Shown here: one piece after another, positions 25,261-34,067 of the stretch
How the letters are laid out: each line of letters starts with the position of its first letter
Position numbering within the stretch: position 1 is the first letter of the stretch
DNA from: Parvibaculum sp040390855
GTDB taxonomy: Bacteria > Pseudomonadota > Alphaproteobacteria > Parvibaculales > Parvibaculaceae
Direction of reading: 5' to 3'
DNA: 64,000 nucleotides
NCBI GenBank assembly: GCA_040390855.1
Contig: JAZJXO010000006.1
Span: 62,001 to 126,000 of the forward strand
Position numbers and translations under genes: made by a program
The notes under the pieces: model-generated
What the model was told of the DNA's origin: nothing
The model's input: only the letters and a program-made list of their open reading frames with translations
Database searches by the model: none

Positions 25261-25653
25261 ATGTTTGGTTCGCTTCCGCTCTTGGCGCTGGTTGTCATCG
25301 CCTACAACATCATCATCTATCTGACCGGCTTTACTATGGACAGTGAAGTGCTTTCGCTGTCGCTCGTGTCGGGAGCCGTCTGGACTGTGAAGCTCGGCGA
25401 TCTGTTTGTTGCCTCTGCCCTCGTGCTTCTGTTTCTTGAGCTGATCAACGCGACCAAGACCGGCGCGTCGACCATCATCAATCATGCCTTGTCGATGCTG
25501 GTGCTGCTTGTGGCCCTTGTCCAGTTCATCGTCCTGCCGCAATTCGGCACGTCTGCGTTTTTCATCATCGTGCTCGTCAATCTGCTGGATGTGATTGCAG
25601 GTTTCACGGTGACGATCACGTCGGCACGCCGCGACTTCTCCGTGACGGAATAA
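25261..25653 (+). CDS. Small four-helix membrane protein, unknown function
   Basis: A 130-residue protein of four hydrophobic stretches: LPLLALVVIAYNIIIYL, LFVASALVLLFLELI, ALSMLVLLVALVQFIVL and FFIIVLVNLLDVIAGF. The C-terminus is short and polar (TSARRDFSVTE). The ATG is chosen over an upstream in-frame ATG at 25213 because GGGGAATTGAAA precedes it and the shorter protein starts directly with a membrane helix. I do not recognise a named family with confidence. It ends 6 bp from the convergent class IV aminotransferase gene. Confidence 0.72.
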   Translation: MFGSLPLLALVVIAYNIIIYLTGFTMDSEVLSLSLVSGAVWTVKLGDLFVASALVLLFLELINATKTGASTIINHALSMLVLLVALVQFIVLPQFGTSAFFIIVLVNLLDVIAGFTVTITSARRDFSVTE

Positions 25654-25659
25654 TCCGGC

Positions 25660-26511
25660 TCAGACGAGGTCGCCTTCGTCGGCTTCCACCAGAAGATCAT
25701 AAGCGGCCTGCAACCGTGCGGTCTGGCGCTGCGCACCCAGTTCGCGTCCGTCGATGCGGGTGAGCGGCATCAGACCGACAAGACTGTTGGTGAGGAACGC
25801 GCCATCGCAGGTATGTAGACGCTCCTCGTCGATGAACTCCTGCGTGCATTCGATGCCGTGTTCGGTCGCCAGCGCCATGACGCAGGCGCGTGTGATGCCG
25901 GGCAGGATCCCGCATTCCTCGGCCGGCGTCACAAGGCGTGTCCCCTCCCACAAAAAAACATTGCCGACGCTGGAACAGGCGAGATGGCCCGATGTGTCGA
26001 GCATCAGCGCATCGTCGGCACCCCGCGCGTGGGCTTCCTCGCGGGCGAGAAGATTGTCGAGATAGGGCAGGGCTTTCAGCCGCGAGACAGGCGAGAGCGC
26101 ATTGCGGCGCGGCGTCGTGAGCATCGCCGTTTGTGATTGCGCGGGTGTCGGGCTCAGGGCCGCACTGATCATCAGGGTCGGCGTGGGGTTTTCCGGCGGC
26201 AAAAGTCCTCTCGGGCCGGGTCCGCGTGTGAGCGTCAGGCGCATCGCCACGCGCGGCTCGTCGGTTAGTCCGTTTGCTTCCAGCAGAATGGCGCAGGCAA
26301 CGCCCATATGCTGCGGAGAGAAGGGCAACGGAATGCCGAGTATGTTGCCGCCAGCCGCCAGCCGTACAATATGCGCATCGAGAAAAGCAATGCGGCCTTT
26401 GCGGGCGAGCATCGTCTCGAACAAACCGTCGCCGAGCAGAAAACCACGATCACGCGGATCAATGCGCGCTTCGTTTTCGTCGACCACATGACCATTGAGC
26501 CAGAGTTTCAT
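25660..26511 (-). CDS. pabC: Class IV aminotransferase, probable aminodeoxychorismate lyase
   Basis: A 283-residue PLP enzyme of fold type IV. The N-terminal LWLNGHVV and RGFLLGDGLFET are diagnostic of the PabC/BCAT/DAAT group, the PLP lysine is Lys146 in SRLKALPYLDNLLAREEA, and SSVGNVFLW follows. The substrate cannot be read from the fold, but its start overlaps the stop of pabA by 4 nt in a pabB-pabA-pabC operon, which strongly implies conversion of aminodeoxychorismate to 4-aminobenzoate plus pyruvate for folate synthesis. The alternative is a D-amino-acid aminotransferase. Confidence 0.88.
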   Translation of the reverse strand: MKLWLNGHVVDENEARIDPRDRGFLLGDGLFETMLARKGRIAFLDAHIVRLAAGGNILGIPLPFSPQHMGVACAILLEANGLTDEPRVAMRLTLTRGPGPRGLLPPENPTPTLMISAALSPTPAQSQTAMLTTPRRNALSPVSRLKALPYLDNLLAREEAHARGADDALMLDTSGHLACSSVGNVFLWEGTRLVTPAEECGILPGITRACVMALATEHGIECTQEFIDEERLHTCDGAFLTNSLVGLMPLTRIDGRELGAQRQTARLQAAYDLLVEADEGDLV

Positions 26512-27095
26512 GGCGCCACCTTAGCGCCCGCGTCCGTCATTTTCAAAAAATTGCGCAGCAGGCGATGACCGTGTTCGGTCAGAACACTTTCCGGATGGAA
26601 CTGCACACCGATGATGGGGAGGTCGCGATGCGCCAGCGCCATCAATGTTTTGTCGTCCGTATGCGCTATGGGCAATAGTGGCGACGAGCTGCGAAGCTCC
26701 ACAGCGAGCGAGTGATAGCGTGCAGCCATGAAGGGCGAGGGTATGCCGTCAAACAGGGGATGATCGTGATGATGGATAGCTGACGCTTTGCCATGCACGG
26801 GCGGGCTCCGCACGATCATGTCTGCGAAGGCCGCCGCGATGCACTGGTGACCGAGACAGACACCGAGAAGCGGTATTTTTGCATCTGCAGCAGCGCGGAC
26901 AAGTTCGACAGAGACACCGGCTTCTTCGGGACCGCAGGGACCGGGTGACAGGATGATCGCGTCAGGTGTGCGCGCGACGATTTCATCGACGCTCATTGCA
27001 TCATTGCGGATCACCTCGCGGGCCTGTCCGATCTCGCCCACGTAGCGCGCAAGGTTGTGGACGAAGCTGTCATAATTGTCGATGAGGAGGATCAT
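26508..27095 (-). CDS. pabA: Aminodeoxychorismate/anthranilate synthase glutaminase subunit
   Basis: A 195-residue class I glutamine amidotransferase that releases ammonia from glutamine for its partner synthase. The catalytic triad is visible: Cys80 in GVCLGHQ and His167/Glu169 in GVQFHPES. MILLIDNYDSFVHNLARY is the usual start. It overlaps pabB upstream and the class IV aminotransferase downstream by 4 nt each (ATGA), so it is tightly coupled to both. The amidotransferase may also serve anthranilate synthase, as PabA/TrpG proteins often do. Context favours 4-aminobenzoate synthesis. Confidence 0.93.
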   Translation of the reverse strand: MILLIDNYDSFVHNLARYVGEIGQAREVIRNDAMSVDEIVARTPDAIILSPGPCGPEEAGVSVELVRAAADAKIPLLGVCLGHQCIAAAFADMIVRSPPVHGKASAIHHHDHPLFDGIPSPFMAARYHSLAVELRSSSPLLPIAHTDDKTLMALAHRDLPIIGVQFHPESVLTEHGHRLLRNFLKMTDAGAKVAP

Positions 27096-28486
27096 GGCGC
27101 GAGCGTGCCTCCGAGTGCCGCGAACATCGCGCGGGCTTTGGTCAGGCTCTCTTCATATTCCGCCGCTGGATCGCTGTCGGCGACAATGCCGCCGCCTGCC
27201 TGAAACGTGATGCGTCTATCTTTCACGATCATCGTGCGTATGGCGATGGACGTATCCATCGCGCCGTCAAAGCCGAAATAGCCGATGCTGCCGCAATAGG
27301 GTCCGCGCGTTGTCGGCTCAAGCCCGGCGATGATTTCCATGGCGCGCAGTTTCGGGGCGCCGGTAATCGAGCCGCCGGGAAAGGCGCGCATAAAAAGATC
27401 AAGCGGTGTCGTGTCGTCGCGCAAATGTCCGTTTATGGTTGAAACAAGATGATGCACATTGGCAAAGCCCTCCAGCGCACAGAGTTTCTCGACAATGACG
27501 CTGTGGTCCGCGCAACTGCGGCTGAGATCGTTGCGCAGAAGATCGACGATCATCACGTTCTCAGCGCGGTCTTTTTCCGAAGCCAGAAGGTCGGCGCCAA
27601 GGCGCTGGTCTTCCTCCGGCACTTGCCCGCGCGGTCTCGTGCCCTTGATCGGTTTGGTTTCGACCTTGCCGTCGCGACAGACAAGGAAGCGTTCGGGCGA
27701 GGATGAAATCAGTGCGCCTTCACCGAAATTGAAAAAAGCGGAAAAGGGCGCGGGGCTAATGTCGCGCAGGTGCAGATAGAGATCATAAGGCGTTTCATCC
27801 TCATGGAGCGTCGTCTCGAAACGCTGCGTGAGATTGGCCTGAAAAATATCGCCGGCGCGGATATAGGCAATGATGCGCGCAGCGGCGCGTTCATAGGCCG
27901 CGCGCGTGAAATTTGCACCGACGCTGCGCGGTGTTGCGGGCTTCACGGAGCATGTGGCGACGTTCAAAGCATTGATCCGCGCGACGAGCGCAGCAGCGCG
28001 CTGCTTTGCGCGTGCCTCCCTTGCGGCGGGGTCCCGTTCGGGCAGACCGCTTGAGAACAGCACAGCGCGGCGCATCACCATATCGAAGGCGATGACGAGA
28101 TCGTAAAAGCCCAGTGCCAGTTGCGGCAACTGCTGATCATCAATCGCGAAAGGCGCTATGGCCGGCGGCAATGTTTCCAGATGACGCCCAAGATCATAGC
28201 CGAGAAATCCGGCAGCCCCGCCGGTGAAGGGCGGCAGATCGGGTGCGGTTTTATGTGTTGCATATTGCGCAATCCTGTCGCGCAAGGTTGCGAAGGGGTC
28301 GCTTGCCTCCGTCAGCGTTTCAAACGGATCAAGCGCAATGAAGCTCCAGCGCCCGTGCAGGGTCGGATCGTTGGCGGGTCCCGCCGTGGCGCTGTCGAGA
28401 AAAAGCGCAAAAGGCTCCGGCGCAAAGGCAGCAAAAAGCTGATGCGGTTCGATCCAGCAAAGAGGTTCTTGATGCATGACGGACAT
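27092..28486 (-). CDS. pabB: Aminodeoxychorismate synthase component I
   Basis: A 464-residue chorismate-binding enzyme that makes 4-amino-4-deoxychorismate from chorismate and ammonia. The motif PIKGTRPRG has the lysine of PabB, whereas anthranilate synthases have alanine in this position. FPGGSITGAPK and GPYCGSIGYFGFDG are the chorismate-binding signatures. It is the first gene of the pabB-pabA-pabC operon, with 4-nt overlaps indicating stoichiometric synthesis. The gene for a downstream folate step is not nearby. Confidence 0.94.
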   Translation of the reverse strand: MSVMHQEPLCWIEPHQLFAAFAPEPFALFLDSATAGPANDPTLHGRWSFIALDPFETLTEASDPFATLRDRIAQYATHKTAPDLPPFTGGAAGFLGYDLGRHLETLPPAIAPFAIDDQQLPQLALGFYDLVIAFDMVMRRAVLFSSGLPERDPAAREARAKQRAAALVARINALNVATCSVKPATPRSVGANFTRAAYERAAARIIAYIRAGDIFQANLTQRFETTLHEDETPYDLYLHLRDISPAPFSAFFNFGEGALISSSPERFLVCRDGKVETKPIKGTRPRGQVPEEDQRLGADLLASEKDRAENVMIVDLLRNDLSRSCADHSVIVEKLCALEGFANVHHLVSTINGHLRDDTTPLDLFMRAFPGGSITGAPKLRAMEIIAGLEPTTRGPYCGSIGYFGFDGAMDTSIAIRTMIVKDRRITFQAGGGIVADSDPAAEYEESLTKARAMFAALGGTLAP

Positions 28487-28536
28487 GGGCGCGCAGTCTA
28501 GCGCAAACGGAGAGGGGTCACTACTTCGCAGGCTCG

Positions 28537-29577
28537 CTATTTGGCAGGAATGGGCGCGCGCGTTTCGATCCGCATCGCAGGCGCTTCTGCGCCTTCCATG
28601 GCTTGCGCGTGTGCGGCGAGAAAGTCGATCAGGCGACGAATGACCGTGCTGCTTTGCGCAAAAGCGATGGAATGGCCGAACTTGTCATAGGAATAGAGCT
28701 TGGCATTGGGCATCAGTTCCATCAGCTTTTTGGCGTGGATGAAAGGAACGGTTGTGTCCGCCTCGCCCCAGATCAGCATGACGGGGCGGGTATGCTGTCC
28801 CGCCTCGCGGTAAGCGGCCTCGCTTGTGTCGAGCGGATAGTGGCGCAGTGTCGAGAGCAGCGCTTCGCCGAAGCCTCGGTAGTCCATCTGGCGATCGAAA
28901 TCGGCGAGGAAACGGGCAGGGTTCGGCGCGGCTTTGGATTCTTCGGCCGCCGCATCGTGAAAAATCTTGAGGCCGAAAAGGCGCACGATCCAGTCGCCGA
29001 TCAGCGGACGCTTCAGGAGATCAATGTTGCGGCTTGAAGCGGTGCCGAGGCCCGAAGGGGCGATGAGTGTCAGTGAGCGCACAGTTGCGGGATGACGCGC
29101 GGCAAAGATCGTTGCGATATTGCCGCCCATCGAATAGCCGACAAGATCGACCGGCCTGTGCGGTGCCAGCGCATCGAGGAGATTCACAAGTTCGCGGTCC
29201 ATCATGTCGGCGTTATAGGGGCCGTCGGGGCGGTCGGAAAAGCCGCGTCCGTAATTGTCGTAGGCAAGCACGCGGTAGCCCGCGCGTGTCAGCGGATCGA
29301 AATAATCGGTCCAGACAAAGGAGGGCGTGGAGAAGCCGTGGACGAGCACGACGAGCGGGCCGTCGGCAGGGCCTTCAAGGCGGTAATGCACCGTGCCGTC
29401 GGGCAGGTCGATGAATTTGAAAGCGAGGTTTTCTTTGACGAGCGCCGCGCGGGCCGCCGCGTCAATGGCGGGCCGGGCGCGACCTGCTGCCCAGTAGCTC
29501 ATCAGTCCGATCAGGATAATTGCCGCAGTGATAGCGCCCAGAGCTTTCAGGACTGCCATGATCTCGATTTCTCCCAT
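28537..29577 (-). CDS. Alpha/beta hydrolase with N-terminal membrane anchor
   Basis: A 346-residue hydrolase. A hydrophobic N-terminus (ALGAITAAIILIGLMSYW) anchors or exports it. The fold signatures are the oxyanion HGFS at 80-83, YDNYGRGFSDRP, and the nucleophile elbow GYSMGG at 147-152 (Ser149); GHSIAF near the C-terminus holds the catalytic histidine. Two starts are possible: this ATG with AGAGG upstream, or ATG 29559 with GGGAG upstream. An esterase, lipase or haloalkane-type activity is possible and cannot be decided. The gene is 50 bp upstream of pabB on the same strand and probably has its own promoter. Confidence 0.88.
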   Translation of the reverse strand: MGEIEIMAVLKALGAITAAIILIGLMSYWAAGRARPAIDAAARAALVKENLAFKFIDLPDGTVHYRLEGPADGPLVVLVHGFSTPSFVWTDYFDPLTRAGYRVLAYDNYGRGFSDRPDGPYNADMMDRELVNLLDALAPHRPVDLVGYSMGGNIATIFAARHPATVRSLTLIAPSGLGTASSRNIDLLKRPLIGDWIVRLFGLKIFHDAAAEESKAAPNPARFLADFDRQMDYRGFGEALLSTLRHYPLDTSEAAYREAGQHTRPVMLIWGEADTTVPFIHAKKLMELMPNAKLYSYDKFGHSIAFAQSSTVIRRLIDFLAAHAQAMEGAEAPAMRIETRAPIPAK

Positions 29578-29795
29578 TGCAGCCTCTGCTCTTGGGCAGC
29601 CTCGATCCTTGAGCCGCCCGACATCTCATAAAGCATTCGTGACCTTGCGGCAGTCTAATCCGCGTTGCTCACAAGGCCAAATCGCACATCGCGAACCTTC
29701 ACTTGCGGACTTGCGAAGCGTGATTTTTATGGGCTTGATGCCTGCAACACAAGATTTCCCGTCTAAACGGGTGACAAACATCAAGGGAGAGACCC

Positions 29796-30599
29796 ATGCA
29801 GAAAGCGTTTATCGACAAGCCGCTTGCGGGCAAAGTGGCCTTCGTGGCCGGTGCGTCGAGCGGTATCAATTTGGGGATAGCGCTTCATTTCGCGCGGGCC
29901 GGTGCCAAAGTTGCCATCATCAGCCGCAGCGCCGAAAAGATCGCGGCGGCGGCAAAGACCATCACGGATGAGGGCTTTCCCGCGATGGGCATTGCGGCTG
30001 ACGTGCGCAGCTTCGAAGCGGTCGATGCAGCGCTCAAAGCGACGCATGATGCTTATGGCAAGATCGACATTGTGATTTCGGGTGCGGCAGGCAATTTCGT
30101 CGCGCCTGCGCTCGGCATGTCGTCCAACGGTTTCAAGACGGTCGTGGATATTGACCTCATCGGCACGTTCCATGTGCTGCGTGCCTGCTTTCAATATCTC
30201 AACCGTCCGGGTGCCTCGCTTATTTCCATCACGGCGCCGCAGGGCGTCAATCCGTCCATGTTCCAGTCCCATGTTTGTGCGGCCAAGGCCGGCATTAACA
30301 TGCTGACGAAATGCCTCGCGATGGAATGGGGTCCGGCTGGCGTCCGCGTCAATGCGATTTCGCCGGGACCGATTGCCGATACCGAAGGCATGTTGCGTCT
30401 TGCCGGAACGCCGGAAGCGGAAGCCGCCGTCAAGGCGCGTATCGCGCTCAGGGATTACGGCACCAAAACCGACATTGCCGATATGGCGATGTTCCTCTCG
30501 ACCGATCACGCAAAATATGTGACGGGCTCGATCATTGATTGCGACGGCGGCTCGAAGCTCGGCGATGCCGGCGCCAACGCGCTTGGCAATTTCGGCTGA
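29796..30599 (+). CDS. SDR oxidoreductase, 2,4-dienoyl-CoA reductase-like
   Basis: A 267-residue short-chain dehydrogenase with an NADP(H) loop in VAGASSGINLGIA and the DVRSF adenine-binding motif. The segment AAKAGINMLTKCLAMEWGP, then RVNAISPGPIADTEGM, resembles peroxisomal 2,4-dienoyl-CoA reductase (DECR2). The classical YxxxK tyrosine is missing: the lysine is present, but the position four before it is valine, as expected for DECR-type enzymes that lack the usual Tyr. It likely helps degrade unsaturated fatty acids. GGGAGAG precedes the ATG. Confidence 0.85.
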   Translation: MQKAFIDKPLAGKVAFVAGASSGINLGIALHFARAGAKVAIISRSAEKIAAAAKTITDEGFPAMGIAADVRSFEAVDAALKATHDAYGKIDIVISGAAGNFVAPALGMSSNGFKTVVDIDLIGTFHVLRACFQYLNRPGASLISITAPQGVNPSMFQSHVCAAKAGINMLTKCLAMEWGPAGVRVNAISPGPIADTEGMLRLAGTPEAEAAVKARIALRDYGTKTDIADMAMFLSTDHAKYVTGSIIDCDGGSKLGDAGANALGNFG

Positions 30600-30678
30600 G
30601 TGGGTCAGACCGGAAACCGCCACGAGGGCGTCGGACGTTTCCTTCAGAAACGCGAAGCCGGAATTACAGGCAAATAGT

Positions 30679-31044
30679 ATGGCGCTTTTTTTCGATCAGG
30701 ACTGGTTTGACGCAAAGCTCGCAGGCTTGGATCTCACGCGTGATGATGTGGCGGCCAGCCTGCGTCTCACGCGTGAGGCGGTCGATGAGATGTGGAAAGA
30801 CCAGCGCGAGATGTCACCCAATGATGTGGTGATGCTTGCCCGCCTGCTCAAAGCGCCAGCCGACGAGGTCGTGACGCGCGCGGGCATCGCAACGCCCGCG
30901 CCCTTGTCTGCGTCTGCTGCACCCGCCGGTGACGCGTCGGCCGTTTTGGAAAAACTGGAAGAGCTTGATCAGCGTATGGCACGGATCGAACGTGCGCTTG
31001 CCGAATTGCAGTCGATGGTTATCGCCACCCGCCCGCTCGGCTAG
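30679..31044 (+). CDS. Small helix-turn-helix-like protein with coiled-coil tail
   Basis: A 121-residue protein. Residues about 15-65 (LDLTRDDVAASLRLTREAVD, then SPNDVVMLARLLKAPADEVV) look like an XRE-type helix-turn-helix that is short at the N-terminus. An alanine-rich linker follows, then a heptad-like tail (EKLEELDQRMARIERALAEL) that probably dimerises. The ATG is chosen because the upstream in-frame extension lies in the SDR gene's 3' region. The target and role are unknown; a transcription regulator or adaptor is the plain reading. Confidence 0.65.
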   Translation: MALFFDQDWFDAKLAGLDLTRDDVAASLRLTREAVDEMWKDQREMSPNDVVMLARLLKAPADEVVTRAGIATPAPLSASAAPAGDASAVLEKLEELDQRMARIERALAELQSMVIATRPLG

Positions 31045-31055
31045 TTCCTGAAAAA

Positions 31056-31388
31056 TCAGATTTTCTTGTCGACCGGATGGATGCGTAGAACGTCGGCCAG
31101 TATATCGGGCAACATGTCGGCATCGAGATAGGCGCTTTCGGCGCGTTGGCGCTGGCGGTCCTTGCGGTGCGGTGCGCGCGGCCAGCGGACATGCTGGTCG
31201 ATATACTGGGTGAGGAACCCCGCCGCCGGACGGCATTGTGCTTGCTCGATGTGAAGACCGGCGCGGGAGCGTGATTGGGTTGCGGGGGCGAGAACCTCCG
31301 TATGCGGCGCATGAACGCGCGTCCGGCTTTCGCGTGATGGTGGCGAAAGCGTCAGTCCGGTTGATCCTATGCGCCTGATATTGCTCAT
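31056..31388 (-). CDS. Small conserved-looking protein, unknown function
   Basis: A 110-residue basic protein beginning MSNIRRIGSTGLTLSPPSRE. The C-terminal half is AAGFLTQYIDQHVRWPRAPH, then AYLDADMLPDILADVL, an amphipathic pattern. I prefer the internal ATG 31388 over the longer frame (ATG 31472) since the added residues look like promoter translation. It has no recognised domain, signal peptide or membrane segment. It converges with the HTH-like gene, 11 bp apart, and its 5' region faces the EAL protein gene. Confidence 0.55.
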   Translation of the reverse strand: MSNIRRIGSTGLTLSPPSRESRTRVHAPHTEVLAPATQSRSRAGLHIEQAQCRPAAGFLTQYIDQHVRWPRAPHRKDRQRQRAESAYLDADMLPDILADVLRIHPVDKKI

Positions 31389-31486
31389 CTGCTCTTGGTA
31401 AATGCGCCGCTTTTGAAACACTCGTTCTCTGACAGAGCAAGAAGTCTGCCAGCCTTCGGGCCATGCGTCCATTTGCTTAAGCGCGG

Positions 31487-31494
31487 TTAACCAT
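31487..31494. promoter_or_regulatory. TTAACCAT half-site upstream of the EAL-protein gene
   Basis: TTAACCAT, the octamer reported as a CtrA half-site, lies in the 201-bp divergent intergenic region. A second TTAA follows after 9 bp (31500), not the 7 bp of a full site, so only a half-site is claimed. Confidence 0.35.
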
Positions 31495-31589
31495 AAAGAT
31501 TAAAACTTTAGCAGCCTTGTTGCTTGGGGGAATCTTAAGACCTCTCGGCGAGACTGACCCTTGCTCGGGAGGCCGTCCAGAAGGGCGGA

Positions 31590-33443
31590 TTGGCAAAGAA
31601 TGCCGGGTCAACAGAGCGAGTGAGGCGACAAGTGAACGGTGACGCGCAGAACGCTGCGGAAACGGCAAGAGAACTGGCTGACAGCCTTCGCGCCCATAGT
31701 GCTGCGGAGTCGATGTCGGACGGCGTGACGCGCGGTTCCATCCGCAATGTCGAGCTGTTTTCCTCCGCGGCCAACGCGCTTGGTGACGTCGCCTATCGCT
31801 GGGATATTGCCACTGACAGAATCTTCTGGGCCGACGGCATCGCCTCCGTGCTCGGCTTTTCCAGCCCCCGCAGTCTTGAAACCAACAAAGCCTATGCAGC
31901 CAATGTTCTGTGCCAAAAAGGTGCAACCCGCGTTGATGTGATTGCAAAATCCAAAGACATCGACCACGGCGCAGGCGTTCTCTACGAACTTGAATATCAA
32001 ATCAAGGATGAAAATGGCGAGCTTCACTGGTATGAGGACCGTGGCCGCTGGTTTGCCGATGCGACGGGGCGTCCGGCGAGCGCCATCGGTGTGCTGCGCC
32101 TCATTGATGCGCGCCGTAATCGCGATGAGCGCCTCGTGCGCCTTTCCACTTATGATGATCTCACGGGGCTTCTGACGCGTACACGGCTCAAAGAAGCGCT
32201 CACGGCAACGCTTGAAACGTCAAAGAGCGGTCGCGACTCTGGCGCCTTCATTCTGCTGGCCGTCGACAATCTCACGCTCATCAACGAATCTTACGGTTTT
32301 GACATTGCCGACGAAGTGATTGTCGGTGTCGGTCAGCGCCTGCGCGGACTGGCGCGCCGCGTCGATGCGGTGGGCCGCTATTCAGGCAACAAGTTCGGTC
32401 TCGTGCTCGCGAATTGTGACAAGTCGCGTCTCGCCAGCGTCACAGAGCGTCTGCTGGCCTCAGTGCGCAATCTGGCCTTCCAGACATCGCGGGGACCTGT
32501 GGCTGCGACCATCTCGGCAGGTTGCATCTCGCTGCCTGCGCACGCGACCACCGTCGAGCAGGCTTTTTCCAATGCCGAAGAAGCGCTGACCGTCGCCAAG
32601 CAGATGATCCGCGACAGCTTCGTTGTGTATTCGCCCTCGCGTGAACGCGAGAAGGTGCGTCAGCACAATATGAATGTGACGGATGAACTCGTGGCGGCGC
32701 TCAACGACCGTCGCATCCGCCTCGCCTTCCAGCCGATCGTCTCGTCCGTCACCGGCGAAGTGGTGATGCATGAGTGTCTTATCCGCCTCGTGCAGCATGA
32801 CGGTTCGGTGATCGGTGCCGGTGACTTCGTGCCGGTCGCCGAAAAATTGGGCCTTATCGGTCTTCTGGATTTCCGTGTGATGGAACTGGCGCTCGATGCT
32901 TTGCGTGATCATCGCGATGTGCATCTCTCGCTCAATGTGTCAGGCCGCACCGCGTCCTATCACATGTGGCTTGATACGCTGGTCGCCCAGCTTCGTGCCG
33001 ACGCCACGCTGGCGCGACGTCTGACCGTCGAAATCACCGAGACGATGGCGCTGGATGAAATTCCGGGTTCGGCGGCGTTCGTTTCCACCCTGCGTGAGCT
33101 GGGCTGTCAGGTTGCGATTGACGATTTCGGGGCGGGCTATACGTCGTTCCGCAATCTGCAAGCGATTGAAGTGGACCTTGTCAAAATCGATGGTTCTTTC
33201 GTCAAGGATCTCGTGTCGAACCGCGACAACCAGTTTTTCGTGCGCACGCTTGTCGAGCTTGCTCATAATTTCAAATTGCCGATTGTGGCCGAATGGGTCG
33301 GCAATGCCGAAGAGGTCGCCATGCTGCGCGATTTCGGCGTTGAATATCTTCAGGGCTTCTTCCTTGGCGAGCCCGTGATGGAACTCCCCGACACGCGCTG
33401 CCTCGGCTTCTCCAGAAAGAAGCTCGTCCAGCGGTCCGCCTGA
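31590..33443 (+). CDS. PAS / degenerate GGDEF / EAL c-di-GMP phosphodiesterase
   Basis: A 617-residue cytoplasmic signalling protein. A PAS-like domain lies at about 60-175, a GGDEF fold at about 195-345 where the signature is SGNKF (265-269), and an EAL domain at about 365-605. EAL catalytic residues appear intact: ECLIRL, Asn in LSLNVSG, EITE, DDFGAG, Lys in VKIDG, Glu in VAEWV and Gln in LQGFF. So it probably degrades c-di-GMP, while the GGDEF is inactive and may bind GTP as an activator. The start is uncertain (TTG 31590 or GTG 31632). Confidence 0.88.
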   Translation: MAKNAGSTERVRRQVNGDAQNAAETARELADSLRAHSAAESMSDGVTRGSIRNVELFSSAANALGDVAYRWDIATDRIFWADGIASVLGFSSPRSLETNKAYAANVLCQKGATRVDVIAKSKDIDHGAGVLYELEYQIKDENGELHWYEDRGRWFADATGRPASAIGVLRLIDARRNRDERLVRLSTYDDLTGLLTRTRLKEALTATLETSKSGRDSGAFILLAVDNLTLINESYGFDIADEVIVGVGQRLRGLARRVDAVGRYSGNKFGLVLANCDKSRLASVTERLLASVRNLAFQTSRGPVAATISAGCISLPAHATTVEQAFSNAEEALTVAKQMIRDSFVVYSPSREREKVRQHNMNVTDELVAALNDRRIRLAFQPIVSSVTGEVVMHECLIRLVQHDGSVIGAGDFVPVAEKLGLIGLLDFRVMELALDALRDHRDVHLSLNVSGRTASYHMWLDTLVAQLRADATLARRLTVEITETMALDEIPGSAAFVSTLRELGCQVAIDDFGAGYTSFRNLQAIEVDLVKIDGSFVKDLVSNRDNQFFVRTLVELAHNFKLPIVAEWVGNAEEVAMLRDFGVEYLQGFFLGEPVMELPDTRCLGFSRKKLVQRSA

Positions 33444-33452
33444 ACTTTCAGA

Positions 33453-34067
33453 TTATTTCTTGGCGATATTTTCGAGCTGGGCCTGCATGACGGCGAGCTG
33501 ACGCTTCAGGTCGTCGAGTTCGCTGCTCTGGGCCTGAGCTTCGTCCGACTTGTCGTTGTCGGCGTCGCGGGGCTCCGACTTGTCGCCGCGCGGGCGTGAG
33601 GCAAAAGGCGAGAACATGCGCATTGCCCCGTCGAAGACGGCAAAGTTCTGGCGGATCTGGTCTTCAAACTGACCGAGCCGCGCGGGGCCGCCGAAAACAC
33701 CGGCGAATTTGCTGCGCATCTTTTCCTGCTCGCGCGAAAAACTGTCCATGCTGAGTTCGAGATAGGAGGGCAGCAACCCCTGCAAACTGTCGCCATAGAA
33801 GCGGATGAGCTGGCGCAGGAATTTGATCGGCAGCAGGTTCTGGCCGCTCTTGCCTTCTTCTTCGAAAATGATCTGGGCCAGCACCGAGCGGGTTATGTCT
33901 TCGCCGGTCTTGGCGTCATGGACGGTGAATTCCTGACCCTTTTTCACCATGGCGCATAGATGGTCGAGCGTCACATAGCTTGATGTGGCGGTATTGTAGA
34001 GGCGACGGTTGGCGTATTTCTTGATGACGACAACGTCATCAGCCGTGGATGCGGTTTTCTTTGCCAC
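33453..34067 (-). CDS. phaR: Polyhydroxyalkanoate synthesis repressor PhaR
   Basis: A 204-residue regulator with the PHB/PHA accumulation DNA-binding domain (IKKYANRRLYNTATSSYVTL, then HLCAMVKKGQEFTVHDAKTG) at about 14-75. A PHB accumulation-regulatory domain and an acidic coiled-coil tail (SSELDDLKRQLAVMQAQLEN) follow. The start is GTG 34067 with GGAG nine nt upstream; the open frame runs much further but is not coding. It is divergent from phaA-phaB. In the family, PhaR binds both PHB granules and DNA, and represses phasin and itself until granules form. Confidence 0.94.
   Translation of the reverse strand: MAKKTASTADDVVVIKKYANRRLYNTATSSYVTLDHLCAMVKKGQEFTVHDAKTGEDITRSVLAQIIFEEEGKSGQNLLPIKFLRQLIRFYGDSLQGLLPSYLELSMDSFSREQEKMRSKFAGVFGGPARLGQFEDQIRQNFAVFDGAMRMFSPFASRPRGDKSEPRDADNDKSDEAQAQSSELDDLKRQLAVMQAQLENIAKK

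Noticed and set aside
31487..31503. Full CtrA site upstream of the EAL gene
   Set aside because: The two TTAA halves are separated by 9 bp, not 7. Only the TTAACCAT half-site is reported.
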